The notes beneath the pieces are model-generated. The model was given only the letters and a program-made list of their open reading frames with translations. It did no database searches and was not told where the DNA came from. A DNA stretch of 64,000 bases from Streptomyces rubiginosohelvolus (GTDB lineage: Bacteria; Actinomycetota; Actinomycetes; Streptomycetales; Streptomycetaceae): positions 1 through 64,000 of the forward strand of contig NZ_BMTW01000010.1 in assembly GCF_014649875.1 (NCBI RefSeq), given 5' to 3'. The position numbers and the translations under genes were made by a program. Below, one piece after another: positions 17,101 to 25,232 of this stretch. Every line of letters starts with the position of its first letter. Within the stretch, counting starts at the first letter, position 1.

Positions 17101-18726
17101 ATGACCAGCTCCGAACGCTCCGAGCGATCCGAACGCCAGGACCGCACCCCCCGCTCGCGACCGGCCCGTGGCCGGGGCCGCGGCCAGGGTGCCGGCTCCC
17201 CGGCCCCCGCGAACGGCCGGGGCGGCGCACCCCGCTCCCGGACCCAGGGCGGCTCCAAGCCCGCGGCCCGCCGCAAGCCCGCCGTCGCAGCGCCCGCCGA
17301 GTTCGCTCTGCCGGAGACCGTGACCCCCGCGCTGCCGTCCGTCGACGCCTTCGGCGACCTGGACATGCCCGCCGCGCTGCTCAAGACCCTCGCCGCGCAG
17401 GGCGTCACCGAGCCGTTCCCGATCCAGGGCGCGACCCTGCCGAACTCGCTGGCCGGCCGCGACATCCTCGGCCGGGGCCGCACCGGCTCCGGCAAAACCC
17501 TCGCCTTCGGCCTGGCGATGCTGGCCCGCACCGCCGGCCGCCGCAGCGAGCCGCGCGCCCCGCTCGCCATGGTCCTCGTCCCCACCCGTGAGCTGGCCCA
17601 GCAGGTCACCGACGCGCTGACCCCGTACGCGACCGCCGTGAACCTGCGGATGGCCACCGTCGTCGGCGGCATGTCGATCACCAAGCAGTCCACCACCCTG
17701 CGGCGCGGCGCCGAAGTGCTCGTCGCCACCCCGGGCCGGCTCAAGGACCTCATCGAGCGCGGCGACTGCCGCCTGGACCAGGTCGCCATCACCGTCCTCG
17801 ACGAGGCCGACCAGATGGCCGACATGGGCTTCATGCCGCAGGTCGTCGCCCTGCTCAAGCAGGTCGAGGCGGACGGCCAGCGCATGCTGTTCTCCGCGAC
17901 CCTCGACAAGAACATCGACCGGCTCGTCAAGATGTTCCTCACCGACCCGGTCGTGCACTCCGTCGACCCGTCCGCCGGTGCGGTCACCACGATGGAGCAC
18001 CACGTGCTCCACGTCCTGGACGAGACCGACAAGAAGGCCGTCGCCACGAAGATCGCCGCCCGGGACGGCCGGGTGATCATGTTCGTCGACACCAAGCGCG
18101 CCGCCGACCGCTTCGCCAAGCGGCTGCTCGCCAGCGGTGTCCGGGCGGCCGCGCTGCACGGCGGGCGCTCGCAGCCGCAGCGCAACCGGACGTTGGACCA
18201 GTTCAAGAACGGTCAGGTCACCGCGCTCGTCGCGACGAACGTCGCGGCCCGCGGCATCCACGTCGACGACCTCGACCTGGTCGTCAACGTGGACCCGCCG
18301 ACCGACCACAAGGACTACCTCCACCGCGGTGGGCGCACGGCGCGCGCCGGGGAGTCCGGCAGTGTCGTCACGCTGGTGCTGCCCGACGAGAAGCGCGAGA
18401 TGACCCGGCTGATGCAGGACGCGGGTATCGCGCCGCGCACCACGCGGGTCACGTCCAGCGACGAGGAGCTGAGCCGGATCACGGGTGCCCGTGAGCCGTC
18501 GGGCGTCGCGATCGTGATCGAGGTCCCGCAGCCGACCCCGCCGAAGCAGCGGACCCGGTCGGGCTCCGGTTCCGGCGCCGGCGGTGGAGCGGTGCGCTCC
18601 GGGAGCCGGGGGCGGGGGCGGCGCGGGTCGGGTGCCGGTGCCGGTACCGGCGCGCAGGGCGGTGCGGCGCGCTCCGGTGCGCCTGCCCGTTCTGGCGCCC
18701 CTGCGCGGCGCCGCCGGGCAGCGTAG
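17101..18726 (+). CDS. DEAD-box ATP-dependent RNA helicase
   Basis: The 541-residue protein has motif I GRTGSGKT near 126, PTRELAQQ near 160, DEAD in VLDEADQMADMGF near 234, SAT near 264, and motif VI HRGGRTARAG near 409. The N-terminal about 75 and C-terminal about 60 residues are low-complexity and rich in Arg, Gly, Ser and Ala, typical RNA-binding tails of bacterial cold-adaptation helicases. AGGAGGG precedes the chosen ATG; longer frames run back into the cold-shock terminator. Role: unwinding structured RNA, ribosome or RNA decay. Adjacent to the cold-shock gene and inserted between two steroid blocks. Confidence 0.93.
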   Translation: MTSSERSERSERQDRTPRSRPARGRGRGQGAGSPAPANGRGGAPRSRTQGGSKPAARRKPAVAAPAEFALPETVTPALPSVDAFGDLDMPAALLKTLAAQGVTEPFPIQGATLPNSLAGRDILGRGRTGSGKTLAFGLAMLARTAGRRSEPRAPLAMVLVPTRELAQQVTDALTPYATAVNLRMATVVGGMSITKQSTTLRRGAEVLVATPGRLKDLIERGDCRLDQVAITVLDEADQMADMGFMPQVVALLKQVEADGQRMLFSATLDKNIDRLVKMFLTDPVVHSVDPSAGAVTTMEHHVLHVLDETDKKAVATKIAARDGRVIMFVDTKRAADRFAKRLLASGVRAAALHGGRSQPQRNRTLDQFKNGQVTALVATNVAARGIHVDDLDLVVNVDPPTDHKDYLHRGGRTARAGESGSVVTLVLPDEKREMTRLMQDAGIAPRTTRVTSSDEELSRITGAREPSGVAIVIEVPQPTPPKQRTRSGSGSGAGGGAVRSGSRGRGRRGSGAGAGTGAQGGAARSGAPARSGAPARRRRAA

Positions 18727-18740
18727 GGCCCGCATTCAGC

Positions 18741-19171
18741 CGCTGACGGCTGCGGACCGGGGGCATTTCAAGCCGTCCGGCGTTGAGGACGGGCAGGCAT
18801 CCGGCCGCCCGACGGTTGCGGACCGGGACACTTCCGGCCACCTGACGGTTGCGGACCGGGGGCATTTCAAGCCGTCCGGCGATTGAGGACCGGGGTCCGG
18901 GGCAGAGCCCCGAAAGCCCCGGGACGGGGCTTTGTCCTCAAGCGCCGGACGGGCTGGAATGTGGCCGCCCGGTCCTCGGCCTCGGGCAAAGACGTCCTCA
19001 AGCGCCGGACGGGCTTGATGTGGCCGGAGTCGTCCTCCAGCCCGGGCCCGGGCTGGATGGGGGTGGCCGGGTCCTCAAGTGCCGGAGGGGCTTGATGGGG
19101 TCGCCCAGTCCTCCAGCCCGGGCCCGGGCTTGATGGGGGTGGCCGGGTCCTCAAGCGCCGGACGGGCTTGA
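18741..19171. repeat. array of eight short imperfect-palindrome repeats
   Basis: This 424-base gap holds eight copies of a GC-rich motif. Two in one orientation (18768-18789, 18867-18889) read TCAAGCCGTCCGGCG followed by TTGAGGA or ATTGAGGA. Three near-identical ones in the other orientation (18935-18958, 18995-19018, 19148-19171) contain CAAGCGCCGGACGGGCT. Three diverged ones are at 19033-19057, 19072-19095 and 19109-19133; two of these have CCAGCCCGGGCCCGGGCT instead. The first two also share about 50 bases of left flank. The core can fold (TCAAG with CTTGA, CCG with CGG). Similar elements are scattered between genes in Streptomyces genomes. Confidence 0.85.
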
Positions 19172-20251
19172 AGGGGCGGCCCGGGGCTCAAGTGGTGGGC
19201 TCGACAGCGTGCCCAGGGCCGCAAGGATCCCCTCCGCGTCCGCCATCACCCGCTCCACCAGCCCCGCCACACTCGGCAGGTCCTCGATCAGGGCCGCCAC
19301 CTGGCCCGAGGCCATGATCCCGAGGTCCGTCCGGCCCTCCACCATCGCCGCCCTCAGCAGCATCGGCGTGTTCGCCGCCAGCAGCACCTGGCTCCAGCTC
19401 AGCTCCTTGCCGTGCCGCATCGCCAGACCGTCCCGGATCATCCCCGGCCAGCTCAGGCCGGACAGCCGGCGGAAGCGGGAAGCCCGGCGCACCGCCCCGT
19501 ACAGGGCGCGCAGCCGGCCCGCCCCGCCCTCCAGCTCCGCCACCATCTCCGTACGGAGCATCCGGTGCGGGAGCCCGTCCACCGCACGCGTCCGCGTGAT
19601 GTCCTTCGCGGTCGCCGCCAGGTAGCGGGCCTTCACCGCGTCCGGGACCGTCGAGTCCGACGTGAGGAGGAAACGCGTCCCCATCGCCACCCCCGCCGCC
19701 CCGTACGCCAGCGCCGCCACCAGCCCCCGGCCGTCGTGGAAGCCGCCCGCCGCGACCACCGGGATGTCCACCGCGTCCACCACCTGCGGCAGCAGGACCG
19801 TGGTGGCGACCTCGCCCGTGTGGCCGCCGCCCTCCCCGCCCTGCACGATCACCGCGTCCGCACCCCAGCCCGCGACCTTCTCCGCGTGCCGCCGGGCCCC
19901 CACCGACGGGACGACGAGAACGCCCGCGTCCTTCAGCTCCGCGATCAGCTCCCTCGACGGGGCGAGCGCGAACGACGCCACCCGGACGCCCTCCTCGACG
20001 ATGATCCGCACCCGCTCCCGGGCGTCCCCCGCGTCCGCCCGCAGGTTCACCCCGAACGGCGCCTCGGTCCGGGACCTCACCTCCCTTACGGCGGACCGCA
20101 GTTGCTCCGGCGTCATGGTCGCGGAGGCCAGGATGCCGAGCGCCCCGGCCCGTGCGGTCGCGGTGACCAGGCGGGGGCCCGCCACCCAGCCCATCCCGGT
20201 CTGCACGATCGGGTGCCGGACGCCGACGAGGTCGGTCAGGGCGGTGCGCAT
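19151..20251 (-). CDS. ipdC: nitronate monooxygenase-family flavin reductase, IpdC-like
   Basis: The 366-residue protein is a TIM-barrel flavoenzyme of the 2-nitropropane dioxygenase family: IVQTGMGWVAG near residue 17, QGGEGGGHTG near 136 and AAGGFHDGRG near 170. In mycobacteria IpdC is an FMN-dependent enzyme acting on a 5-oxo HIP-CoA intermediate before ring opening. The ATG lies in a TGATG junction with ipdB. The last seven residues and the stop codon are encoded by the neighbouring repeat copy at 19148-19171, so the C-terminus has probably been altered by repeat insertion. Operon position next to ipdAB makes IpdC the best call. Confidence 0.87.
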   Translation of the reverse strand: MRTALTDLVGVRHPIVQTGMGWVAGPRLVTATARAGALGILASATMTPEQLRSAVREVRSRTEAPFGVNLRADAGDARERVRIIVEEGVRVASFALAPSRELIAELKDAGVLVVPSVGARRHAEKVAGWGADAVIVQGGEGGGHTGEVATTVLLPQVVDAVDIPVVAAGGFHDGRGLVAALAYGAAGVAMGTRFLLTSDSTVPDAVKARYLAATAKDITRTRAVDGLPHRMLRTEMVAELEGGAGRLRALYGAVRRASRFRRLSGLSWPGMIRDGLAMRHGKELSWSQVLLAANTPMLLRAAMVEGRTDLGIMASGQVAALIEDLPSVAGLVERVMADAEGILAALGTLSSPPLEPRAAPSSPSGA

Positions 20252-21000
20252 CAGGCCCGGACCTCCCGGTCCCGGGTGCGCGCCGGGTCGATGACCTCGC
20301 GGATCAGGGCGAGTTCGGCGGGGGAGGGGGCGCGGGTGTTCGGGACGTCGGCGGGGACCGTGAGTGCGAAGCCCGTCGCCTCGCGGACCTGGTCGACCGT
20401 GACGCCGGGATGGAGGGAGGCCAGCCGCATCGAACGGTCCGGCGTCGCGAAGTCGAAGACCCCGAGATCGCTCACGACCCGGGGGATGCGGTGAAAGCGG
20501 GTGGCCGACGGACCCGCCGCCCGCGCGCTGTCGTGTCCGACCCCGCAGATCATGTCGACGCGTTCGACGAAGACCCGGGGGGAGTGCCGGGGGATCCAGT
20601 AACTCACGGGGTTGTTCAGCGTGTTGACGGGTGCGCCGCGCACCCCGAGGAGCTGGCGGGACGGCTGCTCCCACTCCCCGATGCAGGAGATGTTCTGGTT
20701 GCCGAAGCGGTCGATCTGGCTCGCGCCCATCATCACGTGCCGCCGTCCCCCCGTCACCAGGGCCAGATGCCTGCGGTAGGGCAGCCAGCCCTCCGGCTCA
20801 CCGTCCGGGCCGACGAGCGTCGCCTCGCCGTCGGTGAGCAGCAGTTCGGGGGCGAAGGTCCGCCGGGCCAGCCGGGCCCCGACCGAAGGCACCGCGCCCA
20901 TCGGACTGGCCAGGATCTCCCCGTCGCCCCGCCAGGCCTCCGCGCAGGCGATCACGCAGTACTCGGCACGGGTGACGCTCTCCACGGCGGACGCGTTCAT
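20251..21000 (-). CDS. ipdB: CoA-transferase-family ring hydrolase subunit beta
   Basis: The 249-residue subunit has the class I CoA-transferase beta fold: ILASPMGAVPSVGARLARRTF near residue 30, MMGASQIDRFGNQNIS near 92, and PRVVSDLGVFDF near 175. IpdAB looks like a CoA-transferase but hydrolyses a carbon-carbon bond, opening the last steroid ring (ring C) of COCHEA-CoA. ATG overlaps the ipdA stop by four bases (ATGA), and its own stop overlaps ipdC, so ipdA-ipdB-ipdC are tightly coupled. A generic CoA-transferase beta subunit is the alternative. Confidence 0.88.
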   Translation of the reverse strand: MNASAVESVTRAEYCVIACAEAWRGDGEILASPMGAVPSVGARLARRTFAPELLLTDGEATLVGPDGEPEGWLPYRRHLALVTGGRRHVMMGASQIDRFGNQNISCIGEWEQPSRQLLGVRGAPVNTLNNPVSYWIPRHSPRVFVERVDMICGVGHDSARAAGPSATRFHRIPRVVSDLGVFDFATPDRSMRLASLHPGVTVDQVREATGFALTVPADVPNTRAPSPAELALIREVIDPARTRDREVRA

Positions 21001-21887
21001 TTCTGCTCCTCGTGCCAGACGCGGACGGCTTCCCGGTAGCTCTTCTCGTCGCCGTCCGGCGGCAGGAAGCGCGCTGCGAAATCGGCCCAGGCCACGGGGT
21101 CCGCCGCCGCTGCCGCGTACGCCTTCTGGAACGGCTCGTCGCGCGGGTGGTCGGGTACGCAGGAGGTGAAGTGCGCCCCGCCGGGCGTCTCCACGACCCC
21201 GGTGACGGAGTGCCGTTGGACGAGGAGGGTCGGCAGCGCCCCCGCGCCTTCGGTCAACTCCCGCGTTTCCAGCAGGCGTTCGCAGGAGACGTACGCCGCG
21301 TCCGCCGCCTCGCAGAACAGGTCGTCGAAGTACGGGTCGGGGCCCAGGTACTGCCCGTTGCCGAGCCGGTCCGCCCGGTTGAGGTGGACCAGCGCCGCGT
21401 CCATCCGCAGGGCGGGCATCGCGACGAACTCCTCCCCGTCCTCGTACGGTGAAGTCACCTTCCGCAGCTCCGGGTTGACCCGCATCACGTCCGAGCCCAG
21501 CCCCGCCCGCACCGGCAGGAACGGCAGTCGGTTCGCCGCCGCGTGCAGCCCCCACATGAACATCGCCTCGTCGATCTCCGTCAGTGCGAACGCCCCGCGC
21601 TGCCGGGCCGCCCGGTAGTGCGGCTCCAGCGGGATGGAGTCGAGCGTCACGAACGCCGTGACCAGACGACGGATCCGCCCCGCCGCGGCGAGCAGACCGA
21701 CGTCCGGGCCGCCGTAGGAGATCACGGTGAGATCGGTGACCGATGACCGGAGCAGCGCCCTGACCAGGGCCATCGGCTTGCGGCGCGACCCCCAGCCGCC
21801 GATCCCGATCGTCATCCCGCTGCTCAGCCGGTCGACGACCTCCTCGGGCGTCATCGTCTTGTCGCGCGCGTACGGGGCGGTGGTCAC
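20997..21887 (-). CDS. ipdA: CoA-transferase-family ring hydrolase subunit alpha
   Basis: The 296-residue partner of IpdB starts with a GTG behind a perfect AGGAGG. It shows the class I CoA-transferase alpha pattern: GMTIGIGGWGSRRKPMAL near residue 25 and VISYGGPDVGLLAAAGR near 60, then ALTEIDEAMFMWGL near 110, whose acidic residues fall where the family places its catalytic glutamate. The C-terminus is longer than in metabolic CoA-transferases, as for IpdA. It begins two bases after the echA20 stop. The heteromer opens ring C of the steroid nucleus after EchA20 has opened ring D. Confidence 0.88.
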   Translation of the reverse strand: MTTAPYARDKTMTPEEVVDRLSSGMTIGIGGWGSRRKPMALVRALLRSSVTDLTVISYGGPDVGLLAAAGRIRRLVTAFVTLDSIPLEPHYRAARQRGAFALTEIDEAMFMWGLHAAANRLPFLPVRAGLGSDVMRVNPELRKVTSPYEDGEEFVAMPALRMDAALVHLNRADRLGNGQYLGPDPYFDDLFCEAADAAYVSCERLLETRELTEGAGALPTLLVQRHSVTGVVETPGGAHFTSCVPDHPRDEPFQKAYAAAAADPVAWADFAARFLPPDGDEKSYREAVRVWHEEQK

Positions 21888-21889
21888 GG

Positions 21890-22639
21890 TCAGGCCTCCT
21901 TGCCGAAGGTGTCGCGGACCCGGGCTGCGGTCCCGGCGAGGTTCGCCTCGAAGGTGAACCCCTGCTCGAAGCGGTAGCTGCGCTGTACGTCGACGGGGTC
22001 GATGCCGTTGAGCGCGGCCTTGGCCAGCCGCAGCAGATGGCCGTCCTTGGCGGCGATCTCTGCCGCCAACGCCAGTGCCGCGTCCTGGAGTCCGGCGGAC
22101 GGCACCACCTGCCAGACCGAGCCGTGCGCGTGCAGTTCGGCGGCCGTGACGGTCCGCGAGGTGTAGTACAGCGTGCGCATCAGATGCTGCGGGACCAGCC
22201 GGGCGAGGTGGGTCGCGGCGCCGAGCGCTCCCCGGTCCAGCTCCGGCAGGCCGAAGACCGCGTCCTCGCTCGCCACGATCGCGTCGGCGTTCCCGACGAG
22301 CCCGATGCCGCCGCCCAGGCAGAACCCCCGCACCGCCGCCACGACCGGCACCTCGCACGCGTACACCGCCGCGAACGCCTCCGCGCACCCCCGGTTGGCG
22401 CCGATCAGGGACGCGTGCCCCGGGTCGCGCTGCAACTCCTTGATGTCCACGCCCGCGTTGAAGCCGCGCCCCTCGGCGGCCAGGACGACGCAGCGCACCT
22501 CCGGGTCGCGGCCGGCGGCCCGCACAGCATCGGCCAGGTCGTACCAGCCCCGCACGGGCAGCGCGTTGACGGGCGGATGGTCGACGGTGACGACACGGAC
22601 GCCGTCGGTCCCGGAGGGGGAGGAGGTGGAGACAGTCAT
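21890..22639 (-). CDS. echA20: enoyl-CoA hydratase/isomerase family ring hydrolase, EchA20-like
   Basis: The 249-residue crotonase-fold protein has GRGFNAGVDIKELQRDP near residue 60 and GFCLGGGIGLVGNADAIVAS near 100, the two loops that form the oxyanion hole. EchA20 in mycobacteria hydrolyses ring D of the HIP-derived CoA ester. It is the first gene of the leftward echA20-ipdA-ipdB-ipdC operon, 20 bases from a KstR2-like operator. An in-frame ATG at 22669 lies inside the operator and is therefore less likely; the chosen ATG has only a weak ribosome site (AGGTAG). Confidence 0.87.
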   Translation of the reverse strand: MTVSTSSPSGTDGVRVVTVDHPPVNALPVRGWYDLADAVRAAGRDPEVRCVVLAAEGRGFNAGVDIKELQRDPGHASLIGANRGCAEAFAAVYACEVPVVAAVRGFCLGGGIGLVGNADAIVASEDAVFGLPELDRGALGAATHLARLVPQHLMRTLYYTSRTVTAAELHAHGSVWQVVPSAGLQDAALALAAEIAAKDGHLLRLAKAALNGIDPVDVQRSYRFEQGFTFEANLAGTAARVRDTFGKEA

Positions 22640-22659
22640 CGGAGGATCAGCTACCTTTC

Positions 22660-22677
22660 CACCAAACATTTGTTAGG
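22660..22677. promoter_or_regulatory. KstR2-like operator, echA20/SDR promoter region
   Basis: The 18-mer CACCAAACATTTGTTAGG differs at two positions from the reverse complement of the operator at 13786-13803. Its core ACCAAACATTTGTT is an imperfect palindrome of CAAA/TTTG half-sites. It lies in the 94-base gap between two divergent steroid-type genes. Confidence 0.8.
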
Positions 22678-22733
22678 TGGACGGTAGCAGGCGCCCCCGC
22701 CCGCCAACCAGGCCCACTTCCACGGGAGATGAG

Positions 22734-23672
22734 ATGACCGCACCCACCGCACACCGCGCCGGACTCTGCGCGGACCGGGTCGTCGCCGTCACCGGCGCCG
22801 GGCGCGGGCTCGGCCGGGCCCATGCACTGGCCTTCGCCGCCGAAGGGGCCCGGGTCGTCGTCAACGACCTCGGCGTCGGACCGGACGGGAGTGGGGGTGA
22901 GCGCTCCGGCGGACCTGCCCGCGCGGTCGTCGAGGAGATCGTGGCGGCGGGCGGCGAAGCCGTCGTCCACGGCGGCGACGTCGCCACCGCCGAGGGCGCG
23001 GCCTCCCTGGTCGCCACCGCCCTGGACGCCTTCGGCCGCCTCGACACGCTCGTCAACAACGCGGGCTTCCTGCGCGACCGGATGCTGGTCAACCTCGACG
23101 AGGACGACTGGGACGCGGTGGTACGGGTCCACCTCAGGGGCCACTTCCTGCCCCTCAAGCACGCCGCCGCCCACTGGCGCGCCGAGACGAAGGCGGGCCG
23201 CGCCCCGGTCGCCCGGGTGATCAACACCAGCTCCGGCGCCGGACTCCTCGGCAGCGTCGGCCAGGTCAACTACGCGGCAGCCAAGGCCGGAATCGTCGCC
23301 CTGACCCTGGTCGCGGCGGCGGAGCTGGGCCGCTACGGGGTCCACGTCAACGCCCTCGCGCCCGCCGCCCGGACCCGGATGACCGAGCGGACCTTCGCCA
23401 AGGCGATGGCGGCCCCGGGGGAGGGGGAGTTCGACGCCATGGCACCCGCCAACGTCTCGCCCCTCGTCGTCTGGCTCGGCTCCGCCGCGAGCGACGGGGT
23501 GACGGGCCGCGTCTTCGAGGCCGAGGCGGGCCGCATCACCGTCATGGAGGGCTGGCGCCCCGGCCCCACCGACGACCGGGGCGCGCGCAGATCCCCGGCC
23601 GAGGCGGGGGAGACGGTACGCCGCCTGCTGGCGGACGCGGAGAAACCGGGGCAGGTGTACGGGGCGTCGTAG
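22734..23672 (+). CDS. SDR family oxidoreductase in the KstR2 regulon
   Basis: The 312-residue short-chain dehydrogenase has VTGAGRGLGRAHALAF near residue 20, NNAGFLRDRM near 110, INTSSGAGLLG near 165 and YAAAKAGI (catalytic Tyr/Lys) near 183. The sequence is of the MFE-2/peroxisomal hydroxyacyl-CoA dehydrogenase type and resembles the SDR genes next to echA20 in the mycobacterial KstR2 regulon (Rv3548c/Rv3549c). It probably oxidises a 3-hydroxyacyl-CoA late in ring C/D degradation. GGGAGATGAG precedes the ATG. It shares the operator at 22660-22677. The exact substrate is not known. Confidence 0.85.
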   Translation: MTAPTAHRAGLCADRVVAVTGAGRGLGRAHALAFAAEGARVVVNDLGVGPDGSGGERSGGPARAVVEEIVAAGGEAVVHGGDVATAEGAASLVATALDAFGRLDTLVNNAGFLRDRMLVNLDEDDWDAVVRVHLRGHFLPLKHAAAHWRAETKAGRAPVARVINTSSGAGLLGSVGQVNYAAAKAGIVALTLVAAAELGRYGVHVNALAPAARTRMTERTFAKAMAAPGEGEFDAMAPANVSPLVVWLGSAASDGVTGRVFEAEAGRITVMEGWRPGPTDDRGARRSPAEAGETVRRLLADAEKPGQVYGAS

Positions 23673-23783
23673 GCGGTTCCCCAGCCGCAGCCGCAGCCGC
23701 AGTCTCAGGGACTTCGGGGGAAACTCGTTTGCGCGGACGTCCGGGCGCCCGGTATCCAGCACAGGACACCCGAGGAGCGCACG

Positions 23784-25046
23784 ATGACGCGGCACGGCCC
23801 CCTGAACGAGTTCTGCTGGATGGACCTCAAGACCCGCGACCCCTCCGGCACCGCCGCCTTCTTCTCCGCGGTGCTGGGCTGGGACTTCGCCGTGGACGAG
23901 ACGGACTGGCGCCGGGCCGTCGTGTTCTGGGCAGGTGACCACCGGATCGGCGGCGTGAGCGACCTCGCGCAGCCCGTCTACCCGCCCGGCCTGCCCGCCC
24001 ATGTCGCCTACTACCTGGCGGTCGACGACGTGGACCACCGCACGGCCGTGGCGGCGGAGAACGGCGCCCGGATCCTCGTACCGCCCTTCGACGCGGGGGA
24101 CCAGGGCCGGATCGCCACCCTGATCGACCCCGTGGGCGCGGCCGTCTCCCTCTGGCGGCCGCGGGGGTTCGCGGGGTGGCCGGTATCGCCTCCGGACGAG
24201 GGCGGGGCGATCCCTCACCACATGGTCCTGGTCTGCGCGGACCCCGAGCGGGCCCGGCACTTCTACACCGGGACGACCGGCGCCCCGCTCGCCCGGACCA
24301 CGTTCCTGGAAGCCGCCCCCGGGACCGCGCCGCACTGGGAGGTGTCCGTGGCCGTGGGCGATCCGGACCGCGTTGCCGCCCGGGCCCGCGAGCTCGGCGG
24401 CGAGCTCGTCACCCTCACCGGAGGCGCCGCACGACTGTCGAGCCCGGAGGGGCTGACCGTCCGCCTCACCACCGCACCGCAGGCCTTCCCTTCCTTCCTG
24501 GAGACCGACCGGCTCGTCCTGCGCCCCGCCACGGCCGCCGACGCCCCCGACCTGCTCGCCCTCGACAACGACCCGGCCGTCATGCGGTACATCAACGGCG
24601 GCCGGCCCACGAGCGCCGAGGACATCCGGGACCGGACCCTGCCGAGGCTCCTCCACGACCACGCGTGCACCGGAACCCGCGGCTACTGGATCGCACAGGC
24701 GAAGGACACGGGAACGTTCCTCGGCTGGTTCGAACTCCGGCCGCTGACCGACCACGACCCCGCCGTGGTCGAGCTCGGCTACCGGCTGAACCGGGCCGCG
24801 TGGGGCCGCGGATACGCCACCGAAGGCGCCCGGGCCCTGGTCGACAAGGGGTTCACGGACCTCGGGGTCCAGCGGGTCACCGCCAACACCATGGCGGTCA
24901 ACACGGGGTCCCGGCGCGTGATGGAGAAGGCGGGGCTGACCTTTCTGCGGGCCTACACCGAGGACTGGCCGGAGGCCATCGAGGGCTCCGAACACGGCGA
25001 GGTGGAATACGAACTGACGCGGGAGGCGTGGGCGCGCGGACGGTGA
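23784..25046 (+). CDS. fusion of two VOC/glyoxalase-like domains and a GNAT acetyltransferase
   Basis: One continuous 420-residue frame joins three domains. Residues about 5-125 form a VOC (glyoxalase/bleomycin-resistance) domain: NEFCWMDLKTRDPSGTAAFF and ATLIDPVGAAVSLWRP. About 135-225 is a second, shorter VOC copy (HHMVLVCADPERARHFY). From about 237 to the end is a RimJ/RimL-type GNAT: LETDRLVLRPATAADAPDLL, GYRLNRAAWGRGYATEGARA (acetyl-CoA loop), and NTGSRRVMEKAGL. GNAT and VOC domains are both common in drug-modification and self-resistance proteins. Function is unknown. The gene stands alone behind GAGGAGCGCACG. Confidence 0.88.
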   Translation: MTRHGPLNEFCWMDLKTRDPSGTAAFFSAVLGWDFAVDETDWRRAVVFWAGDHRIGGVSDLAQPVYPPGLPAHVAYYLAVDDVDHRTAVAAENGARILVPPFDAGDQGRIATLIDPVGAAVSLWRPRGFAGWPVSPPDEGGAIPHHMVLVCADPERARHFYTGTTGAPLARTTFLEAAPGTAPHWEVSVAVGDPDRVAARARELGGELVTLTGGAARLSSPEGLTVRLTTAPQAFPSFLETDRLVLRPATAADAPDLLALDNDPAVMRYINGGRPTSAEDIRDRTLPRLLHDHACTGTRGYWIAQAKDTGTFLGWFELRPLTDHDPAVVELGYRLNRAAWGRGYATEGARALVDKGFTDLGVQRVTANTMAVNTGSRRVMEKAGLTFLRAYTEDWPEAIEGSEHGEVEYELTREAWARGR

Positions 25047-25232
25047 GGGAGGGGCGAGCCTGGCTCAGGCCCACCGGGGCCCGCCCCGGTCAGGGCCACC
25101 GGGGTCCCGCCCGGCCCGCGCCCGGCTCACGCCCCGCTCAGGCCCGCCCGGATCGCGTCCGGCCCGCGCCCCGCTCAGGCCCACCGGGCCCCGCACGGCC
25201 CACCCCCGGCAGGCCGGGCTCACCCCCCCCGC
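25047..25232. repeat. GC-rich degenerate repeat tract
   Basis: This spacer between two convergent genes contains several degenerate copies of GCTCAGGCCCACCGGG or GCTCACGCCCCGCTCAGG. No promoter or gene is visible. It may act as a mutual terminator. Confidence 0.5.

Noticed and set aside
18741..19171. Repeat array considered as a CRISPR
   Set aside because: Spacers are irregular (about 10 to 80 bases), repeats change orientation and are diverged, and no cas genes are present.
11589..23672. Block considered as a secondary-metabolite cluster because of CoA enzymes
   Set aside because: No synthase, carrier protein or tailoring genes; gene set and operator fit HIP catabolism.
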